This document shows positions 19,521-34,500 of a DNA stretch of 64,000 bases, piece by piece. The translations under genes were made by a program, and so were the position numbers. How positions within the stretch are numbered: the stretch's first letter is position 1; the number at the start of each line of letters is the position of its first letter. The notes under the pieces are model-generated. The model searched no databases and had not been told where the DNA came from. It saw only the letters and a program-made list of their open reading frames with translations. Source of the stretch: Paracyclopina nana (lineage: Eukaryota > Arthropoda > Copepoda > Cyclopoida > Cyclopettidae); NCBI GenBank assembly GCA_019096065.1, contig JAGUCH010000003.1, positions 1,736,001 through 1,800,000 on the forward strand, in the 5' to 3' direction.

Positions 19521-22500
19521 TTAGACGACCAGCGCCATGTCACGCTTATCTGGTAACTTGGCCTTTTTCCCCAGCCAAAGAGCATTGTGAATGGTGAAGG
19601 CATCGATGGTCACTGTCAAATGCTTTGTATGGATTTTGGTGAACTTTTTGCCACCAGAATTATACCTAAGGGGAATGAGCAGTAATAATTATAACGTGCG
19701 ATTCCAGCTAATCGAGGTCACACTTACTTGAAAAATGTCTCATACATATTTTCGGTCACTTGCTTCGGACCTGTGCCATAGATTTTGTACACCTCCTCCG
19801 TGTCGGGATAGTAGGCGTAAAGGCCACGGAACTGGCACTTGGCGTCACGGAACAGCAAAAGGAAATGAGGACAATCACACCGGTCAATCACGTCCAGGAC
19901 TCGGTTGCGAGTTTCGGCATTCACCACTCCGGGGAACACGACGTACTCGATGGCGTTTAACACTATTGTTCGGTTGGATTTCACCGTGGGCTCTCGATAC
20001 AATCTCGTTCCTGAATTAAAAGCAAATTAGTGTTGACTTAACTATTTTTTTTCGAGTCAAATTACTTGAGCCAGATCTGTATCCATAAGCTGAGCCGAAT
20101 CCGGACGTGGATGAAATGTCAGAAGCACCATCGTCGTAGTCACCACGACGTCTAGCATAACCAGGCAGGGATCCAGGTCCTACAAGAACATGCTATGAGT
20201 TAATAACTGCCACAAAAAGTTGCCTTTGTCGACATTGATGGTTTAGGTATGAAATCTAGGGACTACGGTTAAGGTGGCACACGGGGCCGCGGTAGTGCAC
20301 AAGAAATACCTCCAGGTTCCTGACTCCTCGGTGAGGTAAGAAAGCTTGCATCCCTGGGAGTTACACTGACACCTGAGTCGGGCCTTTCACCAGAAGTGGG
20401 ACTCTTACAGAGCCCTTTTGTTAGTAGATAAAAGAATGAATAAAAACTAGATCAGTACTGGAAGGCAAACCCGAAAGAACTTTAATTCATAAGCACTGCC
20501 ATAAAAAGTGCTTTTCATGAATTTCATGGATTTTCGGCACCCATTTTGTTTCAAGTTGAAAGGGAATTGAAATTGAAAGCAATGTGACAAAAGGAGCACT
20601 TTCGGGGGATCAACTCGCAAATATGAAGCAGGACAAAAGCTTGACAAAAACAAAGATACTGTGAATGTACGAGCTCTTACCGCTAAGGTTAGCAAAAGAT
20701 CTGGATTTGGACATCTGATTGCGTCGCAGAGAGTTAAGGTGAGACAGCGATCGAAGTGAGCCCATAGCAGCACTTCGAGTCGAAATATCTGCATCCATTA
20801 GGTGATTGTAGTGTGAGAGCAGAAGTGAAGAGAGAGAGAGAAATCGTGAGAATTTTAGTGAAAGAATTGAGAACTTAGTAGTTAGTAGTAAGTGCGCGGC
20901 ATCATCTTCCATAACCCTTCACTATGGTTTCTCTTACCAAGGTGGCTAGCACTGGAAGATTTCCTTCGGTTGCCGTGCCTATTGCTCAAATCACGCATAG
21001 ATCCACCGTAGTAATAGTCATCTGGGTGAATGAAAAATAAAAGAAAAAAGTTGGCAAAAAGTGGTTGGGGAAAACATAGCAAAATCAAAGCAAAAACGTG
21101 AGGAGTGGAAAAATAAAAAAGATCCGGATCTTCACCTTGATCGTACACAGATGCATTTGAGCCTCTACGAGCCGAATACGTCATTCCGGAGTGAAGGCTT
21201 TCGCGTGAGCCTCTGTAGCCTCTACTCTGCATATCTAAGGGCGAACAAAAATAAGAAAACGTAAATAAATGAAATAAGGCAGAAAAGTTCAAAATAACAT
21301 GAGGCCAATTCACCATTGAGCGATGGAAGAGGACAGACAGATAGATCGAGTGCCGACACCAATAAAACCCATATTTTCACTAAGGTCTTGGATATTCAAA
21401 AAGTGAAAAGTGCATTGACTGAAGTTAGCATTTCTACGAAAAGATGCCCAGAAATTTATGCGTGTGATCAAAGTGTTAGAAAATCCATTTCCATTTGAAT
21501 GTTTTGTTGTTGTTGCAGTACCTCCTCCTCCATATGCGGAAGAGACACTAGAGTCTCTTTTGCCGCGAGGCTGAGACATAGAACGCGCACTTCTGTCCAT
21601 CCTCGACATTCGGGGCGAATCTAAAATGAACTTGACATTAGCACAACCCAAAAAACGGTGGAACGCAACATTATGTATCGAGTATTAGGAATATTATTTG
21701 TGCGTGTAGCAGTTAGTGCCCGATTAGTCAGAATTTTATGCGGGGCGCTACCTTCTGACATCGACACAGTGGACACATTAGAAGGCTTCCGACGCACAGT
21801 GGGGGTCGGCCGATTGGCCCATCCTGGTGAGCTCGGTCCAGTAGGTGGAAGGCCAGCTAGTGCATAATTTTACGTAGTACAATTCAAAATGAACCAAAAA
21901 AAAAGCAGAAGAAAACGAGAGGAAAGCGAAAGCAAAAGTGCAAAAAATAAACACCTGAATCATCGCCGCCTATGTACACCGAAGATCCTCGCCTTGAAGG
22001 AGTTTGAGCCCGCGAGGCTGATGTTGAAAGCAACCTTCCCGTTCCCATTGAGGCCAAGCTTAGCCCTCCGGAAGCATGGTGGTCGTTGTTGATTGAATTG
22101 CGAGAATCAGAACGAGCCATTTTACCGCCTGTGGATTCGCGTGCAAAAACAAAAAAGGTTGCAAATAAACCCAAAAGAAGTGGTGCAGCAAAAGCAATCA
22201 TGCAAAAAACAAAAGAAGCCATCTTTTGCGCGGACTTAAAAAGCGTAGAGGAACGCACCAGAAATATTGGAGATTGATCCACGAGTGCCACGGCTGGACA
22301 AGGCTGCGTTCACGTCAGCATCCTGATCCACGTGAATGGTCTTTGGTCGCGGCCTGGCTGCACCCACGGGCTTATTGGCACTTTTAGCTCGCAGTTTTGG
22401 CACAGGTTTCGCGCTGATCGGCTCCGGCATCCTCAGGCCCTGCAAAAATTAAGCCATAAATTGCCGCTTCGTACACCAAATGCCAACTGTTCCTATATAC

Positions 22501-25500
22501 CTCCTCGTTTGCGTGATCAATCTCCTTTTTGAGGCGGTGCTGCTCCAGAATGGCTTCCCGTCTGGCCTTTTCCTCTTCCTTCTTGCGATTTCGGTCGTCC
22601 TCCTTTTTGGCCTCCTCCTCTCGCTTTTGCCTCTCCTCGTCCAACTTCCTCAAACGGTTCTCCTCGGCTTGCTGTTTCCTACGCAGGCTCTGCATCATGA
22701 TCTTCTCTTTCTTCCGTTGCATCTCATCTTGCACCGCAGGATCTTTGGCCTTCAGAAGCTCATCACCAATGATGAGGCCGGTGTTGAGGCGGCCTCCCCC
22801 ATCTGACTCAGACTGGTCTGAATGATCCAAGGCTTCCATGTTCTCCAAAGGCACATTGGGGTCAACTTCAAATTTGGGGATCGCAGGCGAATCTTGGTCA
22901 CTGCTCACTGGCTCGGGGTCGTACGACCGCCAATGGTCCGCACTGGTGCTGCCATTACGAGGCCGGCCACGACTATAAGTTCGCATGTCATTGCTGCCGC
23001 CACTTTCGTCGCCCATATCGATGCAGATCATGAGCCCGGGTGGGACATTTTCCTTTCTTGAGCTGTTGCTGCCATCGGACGACATTTCTGACTGGCCCGC
23101 GAGGCTGTTCTTTTTCGAGCTCAGCCTTCGCTGCTTCAATTGAGGCTTCGGCTTCTTGGGCGTGTCATTCTCGAAGGAGATCACAAAGCCTTTCGAAGCA
23201 TCCGCGTCATCCTTCAGCTTTTCCGTTTTCATGGCAGCCAACATCTCGGCCTCTTCCTCTGTCAAGAGAACACCACCAGAATTAGACCTCAGCGAGGACG
23301 GGCCAGAGTTCAAGCCCTCTCCCGAAGACCCACGGCGGTTGTGCTTGAAGGCCGAGGAGAGCGTCGGCCTCGTCCTGGTAGGCGAAGGCGAGGGCTCCTT
23401 TTCTTGGCTGTTGCCATGAACACGATACGTTTTGGACCCAGATGTGATGTTGAGCTGGGAGATCCTCTTGGCGGGCACTTCCTCGTCATCTGCAGAGGAG
23501 TCGATGAAGGACACGCTTTGAGGAGCCATTTCGTCCTCCTCAGGAGCGGGTACGCTCGTATGCGGCCTACGAGGAGGGAGGATGGGCGATGAGCTGGTCA
23601 CAGTGTCCCTAGAGGCCTGCCTCGAATAGGAAGGCCTCATTGGGGAGGAGGTGGCCACTTGGCCATCATAAGACTCTGACTGCCTTCTGGGCAGAGTCGA
23701 TGCTCGCGGAGGAGCAGAGTGAGCCTTGGAGTCTTCGTGCAGCCTGAAAGGCGTCCTCGTTGGAGTCGTCGTCGGGGTCATCGGCTGCTGAGGAGGTTGT
23801 TGCACAGCTTGAGGTGGGGCATAACCATATGGTTGCCCGTAGCCTCCAGCATAGGTTGGGTTGTTATAGGCACTAGTGTAGCCTTGGTAACCATTGTACG
23901 GATACCCCCACTGATCAATGGGAGCGCCGGAATAGGGGTCGTACATGACTGGAGGCTGCTGAGGTGGCCTCTGAGAGGGCGGAGGCTGGGGCGTTCCCCA
24001 TTGGGCCCTGCGTGGAGGCTGCTGAGGCCAGTCCATGCCACCACCAGGCTGCTGATGAGCAAATGCTATGGGCTGGGGCTGTCCCCAGGTCCTCCTCTGC
24101 GGAGGGGGATCCGGCTGAGAAATGTAGAAAGGCTGCGGGTCCATGGGATTGGGCGGCCTTTGGTGAATGGCACTGGGGCTGTGCATCAGCTGCTGGATTT
24201 GACTTTGTTGAGCGGCAATCCTATGGATGTCATTCTGGAGGTCGTGCAAGCTGTCGTTCATCGCGTATATGGACTTTGAATAGGTGTCCATATCCATGCC
24301 CTCGACATCTGGAGTTTTGGGTTCGCCCAACGATCGGGAGCGATCACTGAGCCACCGGCTTTGCACAGCTGAGAGGTCTTCAGTGAGGTCCTGAAATGAA
24401 GTATATGAAATGTCGCAGACGCTTCAACGCAAACAGAACAATCCCAAGGCAAACACACCTTTAGCGATAAAGGCCGCTCATGTTTTGTTTGATTTTGGGC
24501 CAAAGAGTCCGAAGCACCCATCACCGCCGAAGAAGCAACCGAAGCAGTAGGAGACGTTACGTTGTTAGTAGACTACAATATTACAGAATAGCATGAAGGA
24601 AAAACCGCCACAAACGAATAGGTGTTAGTCATGTTATTACCGTTCCCTTTACAACAGCCCTAAGAAAGGCTTCTTGGCCAACCTTTTCGCGTTGCTTGGC
24701 CATCACAGATTCCATTTTGCGTTTCTCCTCCTCGATTCGCTTCCTCCTCTGCTCCAGCTTCAACCGAACGCTGTTCAGCTGGGCAGCCATAGCATCTTGA
24801 AATTCAAACATGCGGTATATACAAATAGAGTGAGTCATGATTTTATCTCAATACCTGGAGCCGGAGATGCGTTCACCGCCGTAGCTGAGGGGCTGTTTTG
24901 GCTTTCCCTACGACTCAGAAGGCCCAAGGCTGACTTTTTGGGAGTATCCTCCTTCTCCTGCTCAGTGTAGGTGATGTTGATACCGCTCGAGTGGAACTGG
25001 TCCCTGGCCTTTTGCTTTCGAAGGTCGGCAAAGCTCACTTTGTCCTGGGGCCCCTCGGAGCCCATCCGGACAAAGTTTTGCGCCTTGCCCGGACTCATCG
25101 ATTCGCGTTGCCTTCGCTCCATCTCCTCGACCTCGCGGTTATCCAGATATCGGTCATTGTTGGGTGTCGAGTCTGCGGCTGCACTTTCGCGCCTTCCCGT
25201 GTGCGTTCGCATCTCTTTGTCCGGGTTACGACCCAAGAGGCTCAGATTGTCTTGCGAGCCTCCAAGGTTTTCCAGGCATAGGGACGATGCGTTGTCGTCC
25301 ACGGAATTCCGCCTGGAAAACGACCTTGACGGCCTTCGAACGGGGGTGTCGCTCGGTCGTCCCGCCACGGGGATATTTTTCATCTGCTGGAAGACATCAC
25401 TGGAAGAAGCATTGTGGTCAACTTCGCCGAGCTCTTCACTTTTGGTGTCTTTGTTGTATTGCTCTTTGTCACTCTTGTCCACAAGTACGTTGGCCAAGGT

Positions 25501-28500
25501 GGGCACGTTGCGGCCCTTTTGCACTACGAAGCTTTCATCACGAGTGCCTGAAATCAGTTTCAACGTTAAAGCATGGTTGAAATCACCCCCTGGATTGTAA
25601 GGTACTCCAGTGCTAACCACTCCTATGCATCATACAGTATAGTTCTTTGAAGAAGGTGCAAAAGGCAAGCAATGAACTCTGTGGTGATGTTGGCTTGTAG
25701 TAAATTCTACCGTGATAAAGGCCATGCAGAAATCGGCTTCGCTCCGCACTAAAGGCCGCGAGCTCCGGACTTGTGGGCGGCTTTAAAGCCTCACTATTTG
25801 CGGCCCAACAATGGAAGCAATTGAGCGGCTGGTCATTGTTGAAGTGCTTGTGATGACAAGTCCACCACCAATCAGGATATGCACTTTTCACCACCACTAC
25901 TACAATAAATCGAGAGAAAACTGCCGTTCAGTTTTTAGCTTGAGTCATTCAACACGCATGACGACGACGACATTCTCCACACACAGAACACACAGCTATA
26001 GAGCTAGGTAGCTACTGCCTCTGTATACCACACATCCAAGTGCGCACGAGTGCAATGCCTTCAATTACACAGGAAATGGGAGAGTGCGCGAGACTACAAC
26101 AAAAGTCTTCACCAGTTGACTTTTACCGTCGTCAGCGCGCGCTAATTTAGGCTAAATGAAGTAATAAAACTTCTAAAAAAATGCCACGCTGAGCCTTGAA
26201 TTAGTGGAACACTCACTGAAGAATAGTAATAAGTAGAATAGCTATAAACGCACATGAATGCACACGCTAAGATGAGGGGGACCAGGAAAACTGTGGATAT
26301 GGTTATCCGGCAAGCAAAACCTACTTACATAGATATACACCAGCAGAGAGAAGATTAATGGAGAAAATTTCTGTTTGTTGCAGGAAGTGAGAGCGCGGTG
26401 GTGGTGAGAAAACTGGCGATTTTCAGTCTATTCAACACACTTACAAACCAGAGGGCCTGTTCACATTATTTGTGAAATGCACACTGGGGGAAAAGTGCTT
26501 AGGAAAACCGCGCGCGCCCATCAACATTACCTAGTTGATGGATATTTGTAACCTCTGATTAAGACGAAAAAGTTTGGGCAATTTTGCCGTCTTATAAAAT
26601 AATTAGTAGATGGCATTGACATTGTGCGAGCTAGGAATGCTGAAAAAGTCTCGTCCGTGAATTTTGTCATTTGAACACATTTAGTTACTGTTATTGACCA
26701 AGGTTAGAGCGATAATGCGAAGATAATCGCAATCACATCTACAGCTAAGTAGAAAGTAGTTTGTTGCACTTATAAAAGTGACGATGATGCTTTTAAGCCT
26801 AGGGATGCGTGAAGATTGAGTAATTCTTCTTTTTTGCAACTGATTGCAGCTTAGTGGACGTCGGCCGAGGCGTTTCCCTATATGAAACAGTTGCCTATTA
26901 ATTATTGCTTCAATTCTGAAAACTCACACACATGTGAGCTATAGAAAAACATATGGAGTAGGAGGACCTTGCCTTGGACAAAAGGCGCCCACGGCTCCGA
27001 AAGACACTCCGGAAAGGCATGAGCAAAAGGACAAGATGCAAAAACCTTGCGCGCTTATGAAATGAGATTCCTCAATTTCACTAGTCGACTCAATTTTCGA
27101 GCGTATTGCAGAGCTAGCGCAAAGGAATGCTTCAATGAAGGTCGACTGCTTCGCGAGCTTGCCAGTTAAAAGCCAAGAAAAAATGCTTCAAAAAACATGG
27201 CCAAGAAACCTGTTTTTAACCACCCACGTACGCAATAGTATACCGAGTGGCTTTGAGTGCAAATCCAACGCCCATCTGTTTTTCAAGCTACTTTTAAAAA
27301 TCAATGCGAGACGTCGTGCTACTTGGATGCGCAATGCCAAAAATAGAAAGTGAAGTAACTGTCAAGAATTCTGCTAGGTCATAGGAAAAAAGAGTCAGTG
27401 AAGATCATCTGCTGGCCCACACATCGTGCCATGAAATTTTAATTAACGCATTAATCTCATGATCGATTGTGTCAAAATGGCCAACTTGCTCCGGCCATAT
27501 TTAGACCCTGTTGTAGTCAACTAAGTTAATCATAAAAGGAGATAAGCAAAATACTACCAAATATCAGTTTGTGCAAAGGTTGCGTGACCAGAACCAATTT
27601 TACTTCGATTAACCTATCTGCATATGTGAAAAACCATGCATGCGCATGCTATCAGATTTTAGCACCACCACGCCATTTATCCTATATGTTAAATGTAAAT
27701 CCAACCCTATGGTCGTACCTGCCAAAACGAGACACTGGCTCTGTTATTCAAAGTGTTTGAGAGATAGTAGAAGTAGTAGAAGTTGATGTTGCAAGTGCTG
27801 TAAACGTCGTCGTTGTTGTCATGGTCGTCGTCATCTTTTGAGTGTTATTGTATTTTGGGGGAATTTTCACTATATAGCGGCTAAGAACTTTTGGCTACAC
27901 AAGGAAACGAAAAAACAAAAAATGAGCAGATAGCAATGGATGGAAGGCTAACAAAAAATTAAAAAACATGCTTAAAAAACAGGAACAGCAAGACTATAAA
28001 ACATAAAAAGTAGTCGATATTCTAATTTTTAGCTAACGACATACCTGAAGCCTCCTGACTTGAGGTGATGCCAAAACGCTTGAGTCCAACGGGCGAATTC
28101 TTCCGGTGCAAGTCTAGAATAATGCATGAAAGATGATTAATTAGCATCCAAACAAGTTGAGCAGGGCACACTGATAATGGAAGTAGAAATTAGCCAACAC
28201 CTGTGATTAAAGTGGTTCGCTCGCAGTCGAGCGAGGGCCTCAGGTCAGGAATGGCTCCGGCCACTCTCTGACCATGCGAGGTGTTAAAGCTCCGGAGCTG
28301 CAACTGGCTCCTCGTAATGGCAGGATTTTCCTCTGTTTTCCAATGAATAAGCAGCAGTGAGAGGAGCAAAAGCAGAAACGTGAATCGAGTCAGAGTTAAG
28401 AAGTAAACCCACACACACACACATTTTTGACAGCAACCCTTTGTTAGCAATTGCAGTTCGTACCTGGATCTGGAATGTCAATGATCCGGTCCTTCTTGAC

Positions 28501-31500
28501 TCCGGGCAACTGGATCGATCGAATCACAGGCTTCACTTCGAGGCCAGTGAAGAGGTCGGCCATGAAGCAGACGACATTCTGCCGAATGGAGTCGTGCAAG
28601 TACACCAAGTCCTCGATGGTAAGATGGCAAAAGTTGAAGGGCAGGCAGTCCTTGCAGAACCTCTGGAGGAGCTGGATGTTGTACAGCGAATCTGCCATTG
28701 TGGGCGGATCTCCCAGGGCAATGGAGCTAGCGGGAAGGCCGTCCGGACAGTAGAGTGCCATGACTGAAGTGATGGCAACGCCATCTGTCAAATCACTCAG
28801 GTCGCTTATTTTTGGAAACTTCGGCGGTGCTTCTTGTTGCTGGGAAAAAAAGAATGCAAGGTCAGTTCGATGATGGCACGCAACCATGTCGTGATGACAT
28901 TTAGCAGTCATGTCATAATTTCAGGCTCGAACACAATAACGTTGTACCTCTTGAGGACTGGCCTCAATTTGCTCTTTGAGGGCGTCGCAGCACCTCCTGG
29001 TCCACAGCAGGAGGGCCGATTCGGGGTCTGTGGGGGCGTCCGACACGGAGACCGGAGCGGAAAACCTCTTGACTGTCGAAAGCACCTTGTCCACCGAGAC
29101 TTGCTCCTTGATGAAGAGCTGCATCAACGCCTCAATCACAGCCATGTGTGCACTCTGAAAGCGTTCGAAACCACAATTAAATCAATGTACATAAAAAAAT
29201 TGTGCGAAGTACCATTTTGAGGGGCGTCGTTTGAATGAGTACAGTTTCCGTGAGCGAGCAGTCCGAGGGCTCCGCCACCGAGATCCCCTTTCTGGCCAGT
29301 GCCTGAATGATCCCCCAGTGATTGAGGTTGTGGAAATTAGGGTCGGCATACAAAACAGACAATGCCATGCAATAGAGCTCCGCATTGGCCAGCGAACGCA
29401 CGATGTGGGGCTTAAGCCGTTCGGCATCCTGAAAAACGTAACCACGTTAGACTTATTGCAACAATGTACTATGATTAGCATCATCTCCTTACGTCATGAT
29501 CTTTGTAGAAGGGCTCCTTCAGTTCTTCCGGAGTTTGGTGATTGTAGGCCTTCGAGAGCAGCCATTTCATCGAAGCCCGTTGCTTGGCCTGCAAATAAAA
29601 TTAATTTGAGGCTCATTTTTTCTGCTCTGTTAACTAGCGCGCGCGCAATGCACATAAATAGCTATTGTTAAATAGGGTCACGACTTCGAGGAACATTAAA
29701 AATTGCCAAGGAAGCACGAAAAGCCTCAGACCATGAAATAACCCAATCAAATTCTCAGCGCACAAAAATAAGCTCGATTTGACTGGAATGGATGGCATCT
29801 GCATGGGATTTCGCCCAATTTGCTACAAGAGAAGTGACGACCTCCACAGAACCACAGATAGCTATCACCATAGCAGGTTTCTATAAGCAACAAATTGAAA
29901 CAAAAGCCTGAATGAACACAGTTCATTTTCGCTAACTTTGAACGGCATTAGCTAAAGCTTCCCCCTTTTCCTTCCCACAAGTTGAATGTGCGCTTGCATA
30001 AATGAGTCAAAGGGTATATGGCACACACGAATAATGTCTGCATTTTTCATGAGGAGCAAAATCCAGATTGTTGTCAATATTATGTATTATAGAGTGGCAG
30101 TAAATGCCACAGCTGAATTTATGAGGAATCCTAGCATAATTCCGAGAGGGGGAGGAAGTAACGAGCGCAGGTGCGCAAGCAGCTAGGTGTAGGGGGCGTA
30201 AAAAAGCTTCATGCAAAAGAAAAGACTCGTTCAACTTCATTGTACCTTTTCAAGCTCAGCCAAGGTCCGCGACCTCACCCTGAAACGGCCTCCAGACAGC
30301 ATGCCGTTATTCGAGGCTGCTATCAGAGAAGACTCTTGCGGAGGCATGGGTAACGACAACAACGACGACGTGGACAGCACTTGGAAAACAACCCCACAAT
30401 TTCACCTTGATTATCTTGCCATTTTGCGTTAAGCTCTAATGCACTGCACTGTCAAAAATGTTTCAGCCCTCACAGATGCACGAGTGGAACTGCTGAAATT
30501 CTGGCCGAATCATTTGATGCGCGGCGCCCAAACGGAGCGGCACCACGTAGCAGTAGTATAGTAAGGCAGTGTGCACAGTGGGCTGCTCAGAACGAGCGGA
30601 AACTCTCACCTGAGCTGTGCATGGTGTCCCGAAAAACTTGAGCCCATTCTTCCATTGTCAGATTGCAGATTTCTCACTCGCCACCTCCTTCATCATTATC
30701 ATCATTATTTAGGATGATGAAAAGAGCAAAAAGGCTTGCAAAATATTTCACCATCAGCTCGTTACAATGAGGGAATTGTGTGCAGTTGATGGCACTTTGA
30801 AAAAGTGCAGTGCGAATAATAATAAAGTCAACTCCCACGACAAGTGGAAAATGCATCGACATGGCGAAAAAGTGGAGCGTGCGCGCGCAGATGTGGCATG
30901 TCATATTTTAAGGTTCTGGGCTCAATTTCCCATTAGAGAAGATGAACGACTAATGGACTGAATGATGGCCACCACGGTCACTTCTCCTCTGCGTACAAGG
31001 CCAATAATGCGGGCTCCTTCGCCGAAAAAACGCCACCGCGCGGCTCACGTCCTATGTAGACGACTCAGCCGTTCGGGATGCATCTTTTTAATGCTACGTG
31101 GACCCCTACTGACAAATAAGAAGGCCTTGATGAAAGATAGGGCTATAAAACACGAGTCAAACATATGCAAGGACTTGAAATAACACCAAAGCTTAGCGAC
31201 CATAAGATGGAATCCTGCGCCTAAACGTGTTGACAGCAAGGAACTGAAACACCATTTCCCCTTGTACACAATGACATTTTCTGCTCTTTGAGCGTGCAAT
31301 TCTGCTTACATTCGCATGTGCGATAAAGGGTCAAATGCTACTGAGAAAACAACCTTCATGATACGGAAAAAGTGAATGTCATGGGATTTCAGATATTTGG
31401 GGACATGCATTAATGCATGGTTGTTGGGTGGCATATGATGCTAATATGATATTGAAAAACATACACTGATAACGCCCTATAGCACACCTAGTAGAAACAC

Positions 31501-34500
31501 ACCTACTACAACTTCTATGCAAGGCTGATGAGCAACATACTACAGCAAAACTATAGAGTGTTGGCTTAAAGAGCCCACGCATAAATGAATTTGACTGATT
31601 TTTGGGCCTGGAATTCCAACACTTATTGGGAAGAATGACTCTGTCAACTTTGAAATCTTATCACACTGAGAATTTACGCGTCTTCCGCATGCAAAATTAT
31701 CTGCTTTTATCTATTTATGCATTTTACGAGCACTTTGAGATTTCTTGCGGCTCTGAATGGAAAGATACCCACGAGCATATTATTTCCAATTTTAGAGCGC
31801 CCCTGGCCATTCCAATGAATAATTCTGATTGACCGGTGTCACTACTAACATAACATAGAGCATATAGTAGGCAAGGTCTTTGCTAAAAGCGCGCTACATT
31901 GCTCTTAGAAACGAAGGAATTCAGAAGCACTTTTTTCCTCATCAAGGTAGAATTCCAGCCTTGAAATGCAGCTAAAATTCGGCCCCATCAACAAACATGC
32001 CTTTCAATAAAATGTAGATTTATGGTGGCCCCCACCAACAAAAATCAAAATCGAAGGCTGAAATCGGATTTCAGCTTGTCTTTTTCAGGAGCCTAAAAAT
32101 AGGCTACCATATATAGGATCCGTTGACGTCAATGCTAAAAAGATTTGTGCTGTCCGCGCCATCTGTGCGCTAAACTCCTCGATCGCATTACGTTAAAAGC
32201 CGCTTGGTGCGTGTGGTGCAATAATCTTCTGCAGCAGCAGGAAATTTCACAAAACGAGCGCCCTCTTGAGAAAACTTTTACCTTCCACCATGGCAATTCT
32301 GTCGTTGCTACTAGAAGCTTTTCCGAGCCATGAGACGTATGAATCCAAGCAAGCATCCGCTTGGCCTTTTCCTCCTTCCATCGATCAAACTCGTCTTTGG
32401 GCAGCTCGGACCAATCGGCAATATAAGTCTCCATCCTCGACGAGGACTGAGGCCGCGAGCTCGGGGTCATGCACTTGACTGAGTTGATCACGTAGTGAGA
32501 CTTTACGGAGCGGTCCTCCACTCCGGTGATGGAGCTCAGCTCGGAGTACGGAGTCTTCCGCGGGGACTTTTTCGATGCCAACTCCATACCGTGAGGATAC
32601 CTCACGTTAGGCGTGCTAAAAGGGCCTTTTGGCCCGAAAAGGCCACCCGGCCCGTACAGCATTTCTCGCGTCGGAGGCCTTGATGAATTTTCAGAGGACT
32701 CGTCAACAATAGGCTCTCCGCAATCACTGCAGTTGCCATGGTCTTTACCCACAGAGTGGGCCTCTCTCACGTTACCGAGCTTGACGAAAGAGGTCATCTG
32801 CTTTCCGCTAGCTTTGGGAGGAGCTGGTATTCTGTTGGCAAACATTTTGGCAAACTGCGGAGCCAACGCTAGTTTTCGCGACTCCACTGTGCCTACTGAA
32901 GCAGCATTGGTGGCATCATCCCTCAATTGAGTGGGCATGGCAGTTTCCTCGTCGACATTGAATTTTTGCTTCAGCTTGGACTTGAGCTCGCGTATCATGG
33001 TATCACTCTTCCCTCCGGGCACAAGCTTCTTTTTGGGCGGCAGCTCATGGTGAGCCTCGTCCACTCCGGAATCGTTGTCATTGTTGTTGGTAGACTCTTC
33101 ATCAATCGACTCATTCAAATTGGGTCCCTCCACGTCTCCATTTAAAGGAGGGGATGCAATTCCGGAATCGGATGCTCCAGCATTTGTGCTCATGTCCTCG
33201 AGAGGACTCGCTCGTTTTTTGTCATGCTTTGCTTTTTGCAGCGTTCCCTCAATATCCCCGCGGAACAATTGCTCGGTCAAGGCAACTGTCTTTCCGGACT
33301 TGTCCAAAACCTTGGGCATCACCGAAGAGGGGAAAAGGCTCGTTTTTTGCGCATATTCGGACAAAAAGTCCACATCATACTCCACGTTGTGCTCCATGTC
33401 AGAGGCCGAAAATACCAAGGGCTCGTACACGACCATTTCTTTGGGATCGGCTGGAGCCCCGAAAGAAGATTTGAGTTTCCGCCTTAAATTGTTCTCATCT
33501 GCGGCGCTTTTCGGTTCAAAGTCCCAACTAGTCGCTCCACTGCTGCTCTGGTGAACCGAAACGTCGACCACAATCTGGTTTTTGTCATTGTTCTGGTTGT
33601 TAACGGACTTTTCTGATTTGTCTTCTGTACACTCAGAGCAGCAATCGCAAGTGCTGCAAATGAGGCTCTCGAGGAGAGCATTGTTGCACTCGGGACAAAT
33701 GTCCTTTTTTGCTCCATCCAGGGACGGTTTCTGGTCATTATCTTGAGACCGGATCGACTTGTCGGAGATTGACGAAGCCACTGACCTTTTCTTGGCAATT
33801 TGCTGCCAGCTGGTTTCGTTGCCAGCATGGAGGATCCTTCGAGATGGAGGCCGATTCAGAGGAAGAGGACTTATTTTGCCGGCCTCTTCTTGTCCTGCCT
33901 TATTCCCAAGCTGCTGAAACAGTTTGACTCTTTCGGCGAATGTCGTCTTCCCAGCCCCAATGATCACTTGATCCTCGTTGTCGAAATGCTTAAGATAGCC
34001 AAATTGGCTCTCGATTTCATCTTGCACCTCTTGTATATCCTCATTAGTCGGAATTTTCGGTTCAAAAATAAGTGAATCGATACTTCCAAATGTGTCATAG
34101 TCGGTATTTTCTCTGCTCACAACTTTGGAGTTGGACGGATTTTCTTCCATGGGAACGTACATGTGGCCAATGTTGACATTGCTCAATGCCTCATAGCTGC
34201 TATCCAGAGCTTCTCGCAGGGCCACTTCCACATGCCGGCCAAGATCCTCCGGCTTGACATTGTCCAAGTCGATAGTTTGCCTCAGCTGCTTTTTCAGCTC
34301 TTTCAGCACTCGGCCGCGTCTCAACGTGTTCAAGTTATTGACGCGATCATCCCAATCTGAGGCGAATTCTCGCAAATACTTCTTTAAAGCTTTGGCATTT
34401 TTCTGCCTGCGTATTTCGGACGCATCGACGGGCTCGTAGATTTTCTCAAAATCCGGATCTTTGCTACGGCCACGAAAACTTCGGGGCTTTTCTTCTGGAG

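Noticed and set aside
20270-20420. Possible additional Patronin exon or SINE
   Set aside because: The GC-rich patch has no phase-1 acceptor/donor pair on the minus strand and no clear repeat structure. Left unannotated.
22480-24350. Long plus-strand ORFs opposite the main Patronin exon
   Set aside because: They mirror a GC-rich, Pro/Gln-rich coding exon. The minus frame is continuous for 630 codons with correct splice phases and family context, so the plus ORFs are shadows.
25613-25897. 94-codon minus ORF with Trp/Cys-rich start
   Set aside because: It lies in a Patronin intron, has no splice partners in phase, no recognised motif and no initiation context. Treated as chance.
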